Source: Adiantum capillus-veneris
Taxonomy: Eukaryota; Streptophyta; Polypodiopsida; Polypodiales; Pteridaceae
NCBI GenBank assembly: GCA_014529385.2
Contig: CM043955.1
Span: 136,596,108 to 136,660,107, forward strand
DNA length: 64,000 nt
Direction of reading: 5' to 3'
Shown: piece by piece, positions 23,550-34,067 of the stretch
Numbering within the stretch: the stretch's first letter is position 1
Layout: each line of letters begins with the position of its first letter
Made by a program: the position numbers and the translations under genes
The notes under the pieces: generated by a model
Databases searched by the model: none
What the model was told of the DNA's origin: nothing
What the model saw: the letters and a program-made list of their open reading frames with translations, nothing else

Positions 23550-23737
23550 TGTTGGGGTATAGGCGCCTGTGCCTTGCCCGGCCGCCCAGAGTCTGGGCGC
23601 CCACTGACTTGTATACCTTATACATATCATAAGTGTATAGGGGGCTGCTCACTCTTAGAGTCTCCCCACCCACATCGTGTCTGTCTCCTTCTCTCTCTCT
23701 CTCACTCTCCGTCTGTGGTGCTCCCCGATCCCCTTCA
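23550..23737 (+). repeat. 5' LTR of element C
   Basis: 188 bp, TG...CA, with a CCTTGCCCGGCCGCCCAGAG segment and a pyrimidine-rich CTCTCTCTCTCTCA tract near the 3' end. The near-identity with 27299-27486 indicates recent insertion. Confidence 0.9.
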
Positions 23738-25396
23738 ATTGGTATCAGAGCTATGGTGACCGCGGAGAGCACGACGGCTTTGAGAGCTTCGAGGCGATAG
23801 CTCGCTCGCTCTCGACGGTGGAGTTCGATCGCGGAGTTTCACGGAGAGCGATTTTAGCTTGAGGAGCATTGTCTTTGGAGCTTAGGAGCTTGGTGTGGTC
23901 AAGCTTGGTCGAGGAGGCGGTTGCAGCTTCCTTGGTGAGAGGAGCTTTTGAGCTCAGTGGAGCTCGTTAGAGAAGTGCTCGGCGGAGGAGAGCTTGACAT
24001 TCGAGTGCTTGGATGCTGTTGTGGCAGAGCTCTTGTGTTGGAGCTTGCATTGAGAGGACATTGCATCACGCAGAGTGGAGCAGGAGCAGGTTCAAGACTG
24101 TGTGCAGCTCGTTTTTGCCATTTTCGGGCTCTATAACGCAGTTTTTTGCGTAGCTCCGTCATACAGAGTCAGATCTACATGATCCAGGAGTCTAGGTTAG
24201 GGTTTTGGCACGCTCCGGACGCGATGGTGATGTCTATTTGCTGAAATTATGCTTTGAATTACAGCAGGTATAGCAGCAAGTTTATTTGTGCACTTTCGGG
24301 TCCCAAAAACACTCTTTTTGGCATAGCTTTCACACCCGGACTCGGATACATATGATCCAGGAGTCTACCTTGGGGTTTTGGCATGCTCCGGACGCGCTCG
24401 TCATATCAGAATTTTAAAATTCTGAACGCTGAATTTTCTGCAGCAGCAGTTGTTTATTGTGTGTCGAGGATTCCACACATGGTTTGCTCTCAGATGTGAG
24501 AGTGATATTTGCTGCAAGTTTCCTCACAGGTGGGAGGATACGATGTATGCCTTATGTGGTTTGATGCTTAGGGAGACTAATGTGATTGCATTTTGAGCTC
24601 GGCAATGTATGCCTCGAGCATGTTTTTTGGCAGTCACAGGTAGAGTAGATATTTGTGTACTAGATTTGCAGGTGTTTGCAATGATGTATGCAAAGTGTGG
24701 AGATTGGTGCATGCATTTGGAGTACGGTTTGATGCACTTTGGTTGCTCATGGTTTTGAGCGTGCAGTCAGTTTGGTTTACTGGTTTTGTGGCCGTTTTAC
24801 TGACGAAACTCTAGCGAAATTTTCCCAGGAGTTTTATGCGCATCATTTATGCGATCTAGGTAGAGATTGCGGGTTGCACTCAGCATTTGTGTGCGGTGTT
24901 CTCTGCAGGTGGGAGATTTGTGCGTGTGTATGCATCGATACCGCACAGTGTGGGCTTGGTGATTAGCTCACGGGTTTGATAGGCGTACAGTTATCTTGGC
25001 ACACTCACAGGAGTGAGTATTGTGATGTATGCTTGTGTGGCTACGAGCTAGGTAGCCGGATTCGAGCACTAATGGCTTGAGGTTTTTCAGCAGGTTTCAG
25101 CTACAGGTTTACAAGTTTACAGGCAGGTTTGAGGGCTTATTTGGGTGTTGAATTTTCAGCCATTGTTTCCTCTTTGCAGGTGTCCATGTATGGCTCAGTT
25201 GTAGGCTGATCTGGGACACATTTGTGACTTGTTTATGTAGCTGTTTAAGAGCTGAATTTTGGGGCTGTTTTGGGGCTGATTTGCAGGCATATCTTACAGC
25301 CATATTTGCAGACTTTTGTTGATGCAATTCGAGCCAGTTTAGGGCTGATTTGGTTGACATTTGCTACTCATTGTTGGTTGCTCTTTGGCGAGCATT
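23738..25396 (+). other. Leader of element C
   Basis: A long untranslated-looking leader. It begins with the primer-binding site at 23740-23756. A segment starting ATGATCCAGGAGTCTA and running through GGGTTTTGGCACGCTCCGGACGCG occurs at about 24178 and again at about 24353, a diverged internal duplication. No ORF of note. It may hold packaging or translation signals. Confidence 0.5.
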
Positions 25397-27271
25397 ATGG
25401 CTGATTTTTCATTTGACTTCCAGCGTTATGGTCTGACACAGTTTGATGGTACAGATTTTGTTGCTTGGAAGGAACATATGCTTGTTGCATTGACAGATTT
25501 GGGGCAGGATAAACCCTTGCGTGGTTTATCGGCAAAGCCCAAGTCTATGAGTGATGATGATTGGCAGGATCTTGATGAGTTAGCAATGTCTACGATTCGT
25601 TTGCATCTGGTTGAGTCTGTTTACTGGCAGGTCTCGAGGGAGACTACAACTCATGCTTTATGGCAGAGTTTACATGCTATGTACACGACATCCATGTCTA
25701 CAGGGGAGTCTAGTCCCAGTTCTATGTCCATGGGAGAGATTGGTCCCACACGCAAGTGTCGACGGCATAGAGACTTGCCATGTTGGCATTGTGGACATAG
25801 AGGGCACATTAGGCGTCGATGTTTCAGGCGTTTGAGACAACGGAGGCGTCAGATGCGTGATGCAGATTTGGGCATGACAGATGCTAGTGAGATCAGTACG
25901 GTGGTTACTGAGTATGATTGTGACGGCGATGTCACATTTACATCTAGCTTGTCTTCAGACGATCTTATGTCTACGGATTGCATATCGGATTGCACATTGT
26001 CTTCACATTGGTTACTAGATTCAAATGCTACTTTCCATGTCACGTCGCATCGTGAGTGGTTTAGCACGTTTTCTAGTGGGAGACTTGGTTGTGTGCACAT
26101 GGCTGATGGTGCTGTGTATGACATTGAGGGTACAGGAGACGTATGTTTGTCCTTGCCCAGTGGTATGAGATTTACCCTGCGTCATGTGCGTTATGTGCCA
26201 GATCTGAGACGGGATTTGATCTCAGTCAGACAGTTACGGGATAGTGGATGTCAGATTTCGCTACGAGAGCGAGATTTTGTGATGCATTTGGGTTCGCTAG
26301 TGATTGCGAGAGGTGCCAGGAGTGGTACAGGTTACCCATTGCATGTGGATCACGCGAGAGACGGTGTTGTCTCTGTGATCATGCAGCCAGGTACACAGCG
26401 AGAGAGCAGGCGAGTCTCTTTTGCTTGTGGGTTGCAGGATACTTTGCATGGAGTGCAGAGTAGTGAGCTCGTTGTGCACACAGTTGGGGCACGACTTGAG
26501 CAGTCACACAGAGAGGTGACAGAGTCAGACATGCATGCTTTGCTAGTGACTGAGCAAAGCAGAGAGTCAGTTGTGCGAGATACTTCTATGCAGGATAGAC
26601 AGGCAGAGCGGTCTTGCTCTAGTGAGTCACAACAGGAGGACGTTGTGCAAGAGTCTATGCATACGGAGTTAGAGCATGAGAGCTCTAGTGAGTCGCAACA
26701 GATTGAGTGGTCATGTTTGCAGTGGATGATTGCAGAGGAGGCTGAGATGTCAACGATTATGCAGTCATTCCTTTCTATGCTCAACAGTGAGCATGGGGAT
26801 ATAGTTGTGCAGGATATGTCTTCCAGCAGACACCTAGAGCAGCTGGTTTGCTCTGAGGTTGCACGACCGGTTGATGCGTCTTTTGCGGACAGTCAGGAGA
26901 TGCATGTGGCTGACACGCCTTGTCAGTCAGAGATGCCTATTGCCAGGGATATATATGTTGATGCATGCTCCGTAGAGCTAGCAGGGCTCGCTAGCATTGC
27001 ATCGGCATTCGGTGGTCTCATGTATGAGATGCTGATCTTGAGACCGGATATCGCAGCTGCAGTGGGAGCATATGTAGTTGGGATTGTCAGTCGTTTGTTG
27101 ACTGATGATGGCACGTCTGGTGCGCGTACGTGTGCGGTACGTCTGGTGGTGTATGGACTTACACGGGAGCAGGACAGCCGGATGCACACGATCACAGCCA
27201 GCCAGTGGGCATCGGTTGAGAGCGGTTTTCTCTCACCTTTTTTAGTCTTTAGACTAGGTTCCCTTGCTTAA
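25397..27271 (+). CDS. Gag-protease-like polyprotein of copia element C, with RT/RNase H vestige
   Basis: An intact 624-residue ORF starting at ATG 25397 (MADFSFDFQRYGLTQFDGTD). The upstream in-frame extension has no ATG. The N-terminus resembles copia gag (FVAWKEHMLVALTDL, TTTHALWQSLHAMY). The zinc knuckle CWHCGHRGHIRRRC is at residues 129-142. An aspartic-protease-like region follows: the LLDSNATFHVTSHREWFSTF motif has Asp at 208, with the usual DSGA changed to DSNA, then VRYVPDLRRDLISVRQL. Residues about 330-530 are Ser/Glu/Gln/His-rich and unrecognised. Near 540-565 LMYEMLILRPDIAAAVG resembles the segment joining RT to RNase H in copia pol. Integrase and the RT catalytic core are absent. 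I infer an internal-deletion derivative that kept its frame. It could bind RNA and form particles but would need another element's RT and integrase. Confidence 0.8.
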   Translation: MADFSFDFQRYGLTQFDGTDFVAWKEHMLVALTDLGQDKPLRGLSAKPKSMSDDDWQDLDELAMSTIRLHLVESVYWQVSRETTTHALWQSLHAMYTTSMSTGESSPSSMSMGEIGPTRKCRRHRDLPCWHCGHRGHIRRRCFRRLRQRRRQMRDADLGMTDASEISTVVTEYDCDGDVTFTSSLSSDDLMSTDCISDCTLSSHWLLDSNATFHVTSHREWFSTFSSGRLGCVHMADGAVYDIEGTGDVCLSLPSGMRFTLRHVRYVPDLRRDLISVRQLRDSGCQISLRERDFVMHLGSLVIARGARSGTGYPLHVDHARDGVVSVIMQPGTQRESRRVSFACGLQDTLHGVQSSELVVHTVGARLEQSHREVTESDMHALLVTEQSRESVVRDTSMQDRQAERSCSSESQQEDVVQESMHTELEHESSSESQQIEWSCLQWMIAEEAEMSTIMQSFLSMLNSEHGDIVVQDMSSSRHLEQLVCSEVARPVDASFADSQEMHVADTPCQSEMPIARDIYVDACSVELAGLASIASAFGGLMYEMLILRPDIAAAVGAYVVGIVSRLLTDDGTSGARTCAVRLVVYGLTREQDSRMHTITASQWASVESGFLSPFLVFRLGSLA

Positions 27272-27298
27272 AGGCACAGTCGCCTTTAAGTGGGAGGT

Positions 27299-27486
27299 TG
27301 TTGGGGTATAGGCGCCTGTGCCTTGCCCGGCCGCCCAGAGTCTGGGCGCCCACTGACTTGTATACCTTATACATAGCATAAGTGTATAGGGGGCTGCTCA
27401 CTCTTAGAGTCTCCCCACCCACATCGTGTCTGTCTCCTTCTCTCTCTCTCTCACTCTCCGTCTGTGGTGCTCCCCGATCCCCTTCA
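27299..27486 (+). repeat. 3' LTR of element C
   Basis: 188-bp direct repeat of 23550-23737, preceded by AAGTGGGAGGT and followed by the CTTCC duplication. Confidence 0.9.
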
Positions 27487-27944
27487 CTTCCTATAGGTTT
27501 GTGCCATTGAGAGAACAGATTGAAAAATACTATTGTGGCCTACCCAAAGGATTGAGAAAATACTGCACAAAGACCAAAGTCACTACTTTGACGCAGCTCA
27601 TCGAGGTAGCAAACACTGGCAATGGTTTGCTCAAGGGAGAAGATTGTGAATTCAATAATGGTGTCAAGGAAGGATCAGCCAAGAAAAATTCAGCGAAGAA
27701 GTATGTTCCCAAGGAGGCTCCGAAAGTGACTTAGGAGCCAGCGAACGCAGGGAAAGACAAAGCTACGGCTGAATCAGAAAAGGGACCAGCGAAGAAATGG
27801 AAAAGACGTTTTCCTCGCAAGTCGGAAGAGCAAAAGAAGGTCCTGAGGTCAGAGAACAAATGCTTTATCTGTGAGCAGCCTGGCCACATTGCTTACAACT
27901 GTCCTACAAAGAAAAGGCCAGCTGATTCCGAAGACAAGGAGGAC

Positions 27945-28560
27945 ATGAAAGGAAAGAAGCCCATGGCTTGTCTAGTGCCAGATATGGTGGGCGATAAGCC
28001 AAATTTAGATGCAAGTGAGCTTTGCAGAGCATGGGGAAAGGTCAGGGATCAAACAATGCTAATCTTCTTTGATCCAGGTGCCAAAGCCAATTTCATTTCC
28101 CCAGAATTGGCTTCAAAGTTGGGAATCAGACCTGAAGAGATGGGGTATACAGCAGAGGCAGGTTTGGCATGTCCTGGCCGTACAGAGGCTATGACACCCA
28201 TCATCGGAAAGTTGCGCCTACATATCCAGTCCTATGTAGATGCTGAAGAATTTTACATCATGCCACTGGACGGATGTGATGTGTTGTTAGGTATTCCTTG
28301 GTTATTTCGTGTACAGGGAATCATGGATGCCTACAACAAAAAGATCACTGTACAGAGCAGGGGAAAGACTCACATTCTGGATGTAAAGCTTAAAGGGGAG
28401 TCTATTCCCACTGTATCAGCTTCTGCTATTACTTCTGTAATGAAAAAGCATCTTTCTGCGTACTTGGTTTTTGCATGTGAAGTGTCAGATCGTGATGAAT
28501 CAAATTTATCTGTGCTAGATAAAGAAAGGTCAATGTTTTGCAACAGTATAGTGACTGTTT
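27945..28560 (+). pseudogene. Aspartic protease region of G2
   Basis: It continues the gag frame. MLIFFDPGAKANFISPELAS carries the protease active-site Asp, but DSGA/DTGA is changed to DPGA. YIMPLDGCDVLLGIPWLF is the typical second protease motif of gypsy elements. Frame changes near 28545, just before the RT domain, either a mutation or the normal gag-pol boundary. The whole segment is deleted in G1. Confidence 0.8.
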
Positions 28561-31362
28561 TTCCGATTCATTACCGTCTCAATTACCGCCAGAGAGACCA
28601 GAGGACCATGTGATAGATTTGGTGCCAAGCAGTAGCCCACCAAATAAGCCTCCGTATAGGGTTAGTGCGGCTCAGCAGAAAGAGATAATGGGCCAAGTAC
28701 AGGAGTTGTTAGAAAAGGGGCTGATTCAGCCCAGTTAATCTCCATTCTGTTCTCCAGTGTTGTTGGTGCAGAAAAAGGATGGCTCATGGCGTATGTGCAT
28801 CGACTACCGTGCACTGAACAAGAATACCATCAAGAATAGGTTCCCTATACCTAGAATTGATAATATTCTGGACAAATTAGAAGGAGCAACTATGTTTAGC
28901 AGGATAGATCTAAAGAGTGGGTACCATCAGATCCGCATTAGATCAGAGGATGTGCACAAGACTGCTTTTAGAACGACGTTTGGCCTTTACGAATTTTTAG
29001 TGATGCCCTTTGGTCTCACAAATGCTCCTGCTATGTTCAATAGGATGATGGACAGAATTTTCCGTCCACACCAGCAGTTTGTTGGTACGTTCTTTGATGA
29101 CATGATAGTCTACTCAAAGAATGAAGAGGAGCATAGGCATCACTTGGCCATTGTGTTCAAAGAGCTACGCAGTCATAGGTTCCTCATCAATGCAAAGAAA
29201 AGTGATTTTTTTCTGGAAGAGATTCACTTTCTGGGACACATTGTCTCAAAGGATGGTGTCAGAATGGATCTTGCAAAAGTTGAAGCGATCAAGTCATGGC
29301 CAGATTTGAAGACGGTGCACGATATCCAAAGTTTCTTGGGACTATGCTCCTATTACAGAAGGTTTATCCGAAATTTCGCTGAGATTGCTTCACCTTTACA
29401 TACTCTTCAAAAGAAGGCAGTCACCTTTAGATGGACACAAAAAGAGATTTCAGCTTTTAATCTCTTAAAGGAAAAGATGACTTCAGATCCAGTCATTGTG
29501 TTGCCAGATCTTAGGAAGTCATTTGTGGTCCAGTGTGACGCTTGTGGTAGTAGCATTGGTGCAGTGCTAATGCAAGATGGTAGGGTAGTAGCCTATGAGA
29601 GCAGAATTTTGCAAGGGCCAGAGATGACCATGCAGGTCTATGAGAAAGAGTTACTGGCTGTGATTCATGCACTCTTAAGTTGGAAACACTACCTGCTCGG
29701 TGCCGACTTTGTTGTCCAAACGGACCATCAGACCTTGCGATACTTCTTGACATAGGCAAAGTTATCTGAGAAGCATATGCGATGGACAAATATCTTGTCC
29801 ATGTTCCATTTTCAGATTGTGCATGTGGAAGGCAAGAAGAACGTTGTGGCTGATGCCTTGTCAAGGAAGCCACAAATTTGAGCTGTGTCAATTCCTTATC
29901 ATCATGAACTTGATGATATGAGAGAACAGTATGCAAATGATGAAGATTTTGCAAGGGTCTTCGAGCAACTAATGGATGGACAACGTCATGAACACTATCT
30001 TCTCAAAGATGGGTTCATGATGATGCATGGAAGATTGTGTGTCACGAAGCCATTGCGACGCAAAGTTATAGAAGAGAGTCTTGTCTCACCGGATGCAGGG
30101 CATCGTGGTATCGATGCTACAGTTAAAGCAGTTGAGACATTCTTCTATTGGCCTACATTGAGAAGAGATGTGGATGCCTTTGTGCGAGAATGCCTAATAT
30201 GCCAGAAGGTCAAGTTTGACAGGCAAAAGGCACCAGGGTTATTCCAACCACTACCTATTCTAGATAAACCATGGGAAAGTATTGCTATGGATTTTATCTT
30301 TGATCTTCCGAGAACGTAGACAGGAAACGATGGTATTTGGACCATCATTTGCAGATTCATCAAGTAGACTCATTTTATTCCTGTCAGGAAGAAGATAAAG
30401 CCAGATCAGATGGCACGCTTGTTTATGAGCAATATTTTCAAGTATCATGGCATGCCACAGTCGATTGTTAGCGACCGTGATCCACGCATGACAAGTTTGT
30501 TCTGGAGAGGCTTGTTTGAGAATATGGGCACAACGCTCAAATTCTCTTCGTCATTTCATCCTCAAACAGATGGGCAGTCAGAAGAGGCAAATTCTACTGT
30601 TCTAGATCTGCTGAAGTGTTATGTGTCAGTGCATAAAGGAAAGTGGGAGCAGTACTTGCCATGGGAGTATGCATACAATAATACAGTGCATTCATGAACT
30701 GGCAAGGCACCTTTCGAGATAGTTGAAGGTGGCAAGAAAGTTCCTCCCATACTGCATACAAAGGACAAGATATTTGAAGCAGATAAGTATGTTCAGGACA
30801 TGGATGAAATGTACAAGAAGGTCAAAGTGGCCTTGGAAAAGACTCAAGCAAAGCAAAAGAAAGCAGCTGATCATCACCGTCGTGAAGTGGTATTTTCACT
30901 TGGTGATTGGGTGCTTCTACGCTTTGAAAAGGCAAGGTTAAAGAAGATGAAGGGCAAGGAAAGACTGTTTCCAAAGGTCAGCATGCGTTACTATGGGCCT
31001 TTTCAAGTGTGCGACATAATCAGTGATGTTGCATATAGGCTGAAATTGCCTGACAGTTGGAAGATTCACAATGCGTTTCATGTGAGTCTTCTCAGACCCT
31101 ATGTGGGTGATGTGCTAGAAGATATGCCAGCTAAAGATCAGCCGGAAGTCGAGGAACTTGACGAGATTTGGTCCCAGAGTAGATTTTGGCACATAAAGAA
31201 AGAAAAGTGAAAGGCAAGGTTGCTATTCGTTACTTGGTGAAGTTCAGAAACTATCCACCAATGGATGCTAAGTGGATGGAAGAAGGTGAACTTGCAGAGT
31301 CACCAACTGTGTTATCACTTTACCTTGAAGCCTTCGATTTGCAACCTACCTTGACCCCTTGA
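28545..31362 (+). pseudogene. pol of G2 (RT-RNase H-integrase-chromodomain)
   Basis: [17 protein letters not shown], a TAA at 28736, then [40 protein letters not shown] and the catalytic FFDD at 29090-29101. RNase H: FVVQCDACGSSIGAVLMQ, KELLAVIHAL and TDHQTLRYFL, then TAG at 29753 and TGA near 29880. Integrase: zinc-binding HRGIDATVKA...CLICQKVK near 30100-30200. Core Asp in MDFIFDLP, a TAG at 30317 and another near 30365, [12 protein letters not shown], and Glu in QSEEANSTV. A TGA lies near 30695. C-terminus: FHVSLLRPYVGD, a frameshift near 31170, and a chromodomain (YLVKFRNYPPMDAKWMEE). Apart from the stops it is one long frame. Confidence 0.88.
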
Positions 31363-31944
31363 GTTTCAAAGCTACATGGATTGTCAGTGTGACAATGGCT
31401 TCTGAAACAAATGATGTACATGGTATCTAAAGTGAGCTCAAATCAAGTACATGTTACATCAATGTTAGAGCTGTACAAATTGTCAGTTTGGCAATTGCTC
31501 TTATGGAATGTCCAAAAGTTTGGTTAAAGTTTGGTTAGTGCTATAGAAGTGAGTATTTCTTGTCAGTTTGTCAAGGATACAGTAATTGCTTCTATTAAAG
31601 AGTACATGTGTAACTGCATTCTTAAACTGTCGGTTTGGGTATGCTCGAAAGTGTTACGGGATCCAACGTGTACTATAAGACAGTGGCAAAATGCGTAGCT
31701 ACCATTTTGTCATTGGAAAGTTAGTGACTCAAAGCAATGGCAGAGTGCGAAGCTACCACTATGTCATTGGGACAGGGTTCACGCGCAGGCAATACATGTG
31801 TTGACGAGGTGTTGAATACACCAGGGTTGACAATGAGCATGTATGTGTCGTACATGTGTCGACAGGTGTTGAATACATCAGTGTTGACTGTGAGCATGTA
31901 CAACATAGATGCAAACAAGGACGTTTGAGATCAAGAGGGGGGTA
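31363..31944 (+). other. 3' untranslated part of G2 with repeats and polypurine tract
   Basis: No coding sequence. A diverged 60-bp unit (ACATGTGT-GACGAGGTGTTGAATACA-CAGGGTTGAC) is repeated near 31795 and 31850. CAATGGCAGAGTGCGAAGCTACC resembles a segment at 31684. AAGAGGGGGGTA (31933-31944) directly precedes the 3' LTR as polypurine tract. Confidence 0.6.
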
Positions 31945-33386
31945 TGTCACCAACGTGTGACTACTATCTATCCTTTTTGTTGATTTCTTTCTTGTTATTT
32001 ATTTACTTTCACTTTTTGGAAACACCCCTCGGGAAATCTAACTGCCCTGCATTGCATAGTTAGTGTGGAACTGTTCAGAGGGAGTCCAGGCCTGAGGGCA
32101 AGAGAGCACTAAGGTTGGACAAGGACTATGGTTAGCCAAGTGGGGTCATTGACTAGCCAAACTGGAATCCTTTGTTATAGAGGCTACATTTCAGTTCTGG
32201 GTGTGGTTGCAGTGTACAAAGAGGGTCGGATGACCTAGAAAGATACAATGGCAGCATCTCCTAAAATTTAGGGAACTACTATTTTGGGACTTGAAAATGT
32301 CTTCGCGTCATTACGTGCAGTTTGACATGGGGATCATTTTGTTACTCTGTGGCCAAGTCAACAGAGGTTGCGGGAAAATGCACAAATGAGTGACACTTGG
32401 CACTCTGAGGCCAGTTTACTACTTATAGAGAAGACAAAAACGTGATTTTCAGCCGTGAGCTCATTTTCAAGTTTCCTGTCACACGTTAAGAGCTATGGAG
32501 TGCTTGCTTTCCCTCTTATGTACAGTGCGGTGCCAGGAGTGATGCCTTGCACGCTACGCACTGCCCTCTCTCTCCCCTAAGGCAGTATGTTATGCCCCTC
32601 TAGTGGGCTTTTCAATTGACCAATGTACAGTTGTGTGGGTTCATGCGCGATTGCCGAGGCAAGAGCCTCTTGCACAGGTACTGGATTAGCTAGCGGCTAA
32701 TCCCCTGTAGGTACAGGTGAATTCGGAGAGGTTTCACGCCAGAATACTCGTCCGATTCAAAGGGCAAGTAGCCCTATAGGTGCGGGAGCTCGAGGACTTG
32801 CTACGGATGCGACCGGCATGCGAAACAAAGCCCGAAACAGTAAATTACAGCCTGCTGTGTATTTTTGCAGGTTTAGGGTTTTGGCCCTAAACGGTCCCTA
32901 ATACCCCCAGGAGGTTCGGAGACGCGAGGGGACTGCTGTACAGGTGATCTGGCGCATTTTCGGGGCTGAAAACAGAGAATTCAGCATGCTGCAGATTCTC
33001 GCCAGGTTTTGCAAAGTGCCCGTATGCGTCGGGAAAGTCAGTCAATGCGTGGGAATACTGACTGTGATGGGTCCTAGTACAGTTCTGCTGCCGAAATCGG
33101 GCCGGAACAGTTGAAATTCAGCCAAGTTTGTGCGGGGCAGCTTGTAGGGAACCACAACGTTTATTCCCTCTTCTGAACAATAAAGAAATACCGAAAGGGG
33201 CGCCTAAGTTAGGGGCCAATCTGGTGTTGGTCTACTTATACAGGTGCAATCTAGCAGCCTGTATCCCTCTCCCCTTTGTTGTGTCTTGAAAGTACATGTA
33301 AAGTGGGCGACAAATTGAATGGGTGAAAGCAAATAAGGTTTAAGTCTAAAGTCTACCGCCCTTTTTGAAAGTACAGGCCGGTTTCA
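31945..33386 (+). repeat. 3' LTR of G2
   Basis: 1442 bp, TGTCACCAACGTG to GGCCGGTTTCA, ending exactly at the CGTAT duplication. The conserved block is at 33179-33204. Confidence 0.9.
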
Positions 33387-33579
33387 CGTATTCTCTTCTC
33401 TATCTCTCAGTCTCATGCGCTTCCATTCACAGTGTCCATTCACTTTTTTCGTGTCCATTGCACTCTCTCACTAAAGGAACGGAAGGCTCTCCCTTCCGTA
33501 AGTAAAAAGGAACCTTGAGCACAGTTCGGAGCACTCATCTTGAGCAAAGTTCAGACATTCATTCCGTTGCACCTTACAT

Positions 33580-33591
33580 TGGTATCAGAAT
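33580..33591 (+). promoter_or_regulatory. Primer-binding site of R
   Basis: TGGTATCAGAAT starts two bases after the end of the 5' LTR. Its first ten bases match the standard initiator-Met tRNA binding site. It fixes the strand and the LTR end of element R. Confidence 0.75.
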
Positions 33592-34067
33592 TTTGGCAGT
33601 GTTCTGTATCACTCAAGGAAAGAACCACAAGAATCACAAGATTTTTTTTGGTTTTTTTTGGTTGTTGCGGTCGCATGAACCCAAGTTCGCTTGGGCGTGT
33701 CGATTCCTAGTCGTGTTTTTGAAGAGTGACAGGAATCCCAAGAAAGAAGGGATTGTCCAGCCTCCCCTTGTGCCTCTTTTCACTCATTGAGAGCGGACCG
33801 TGCACTTAGCGGCCGGTCAATCGACGTGAGGTGGGAAAAAGCAACCTTGGTGTGAGTGCAAGGCCGCCAAGGGGTGCGCCCGCGGAAAAGAGCAGAACTC
33901 GGGTGAAGAGAAGATCCTTCTCTAACATAGATTGTAAGCGAAAGAAAACCCTCAAGAACCTCAAGAACTCAAGAACCCCAAGAACCAAGACCCACAAGAA
34001 CCCAAGTTCCTTGTGAACTTAAGAACCCAAGACCACAAGAACCCACAAGAACCCAAGACTTCAGTGG

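Larger units (their letters stand above)
23550..27486 (+). mobile_element. Young non-autonomous copia-type element C
   Basis: It is flanked by CTTCC (23545-23549 and 27487-27491). The 188-bp LTRs (23550-23737, 27299-27486) start TGTTGGGGTATAGG and end CCCCTTCA. By eye they differ at a single site (ACATATCAT versus ACATAGCAT). A TGGTATCAGAGCTATGG primer-binding site, the initiator-Met type common in copia elements, begins at 23740. A purine-rich AAGTGGGAGGT precedes the 3' LTR. The 3.6-kb interior has a long leader (23757-25396) and one intact ORF of 624 codons. RT and integrase are missing apart from a vestige. Confidence 0.9.
22364..27944 (+). pseudogene. gag of G2, split by element C
   Basis: The start ATG at 22364 (MANRPDDVTEE) is followed by a frameshift near 22540, then a Gly/Met/Pro/Gln-rich region with three TAG codons (22746 and two more before 22910). 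The gag core follows (LSFLQQFDKAYAGGNFTEAS), with a Trp-to-TGA change at 23355. At 23549 the frame is cut by copia element C and resumes at 27492 with YRFVPLREQIEKYYCGLPKG. After another TAG at 27732, a basic linker leads to the zinc knuckle CFICEQPGHIAYNC near 27861-27902. Removing element C with one CTTCC copy rejoins the frame. Confidence 0.85.
20812..33386 (+). mobile_element. Ty3/gypsy chromovirus G2, full length, interrupted by copia element C
   Basis: Flanked by CGTAT (20807-20811 and 33387-33391). LTRs are 20812-22256 and 31945-33386. Without element C it is about 8.6 kb. It contains gag, aspartic protease, RT, RNase H, integrase and chromodomain in order. It has several stop codons and at least two frameshifts, so it is inactive, but all domains are present, unlike G1. 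G1 and G2 proteins are closely similar, so they are subfamilies of one lineage. Confidence 0.92.
18540..33578 (+). repeat. 5' LTR of R, in three pieces
   Basis: Pieces 18540-19226, 20465-20811 and 33392-33578 align consecutively with the 3' LTR 35617-36848 (about 1221 versus 1232 bp). The breaks fall exactly at the CACTG and CGTAT target-site duplications of the two insertions. The LTR is unusually rich in CAGATTTCAGC, CCCTAGCGTTTTTG and AAAACGCAG words. Confidence 0.85.
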
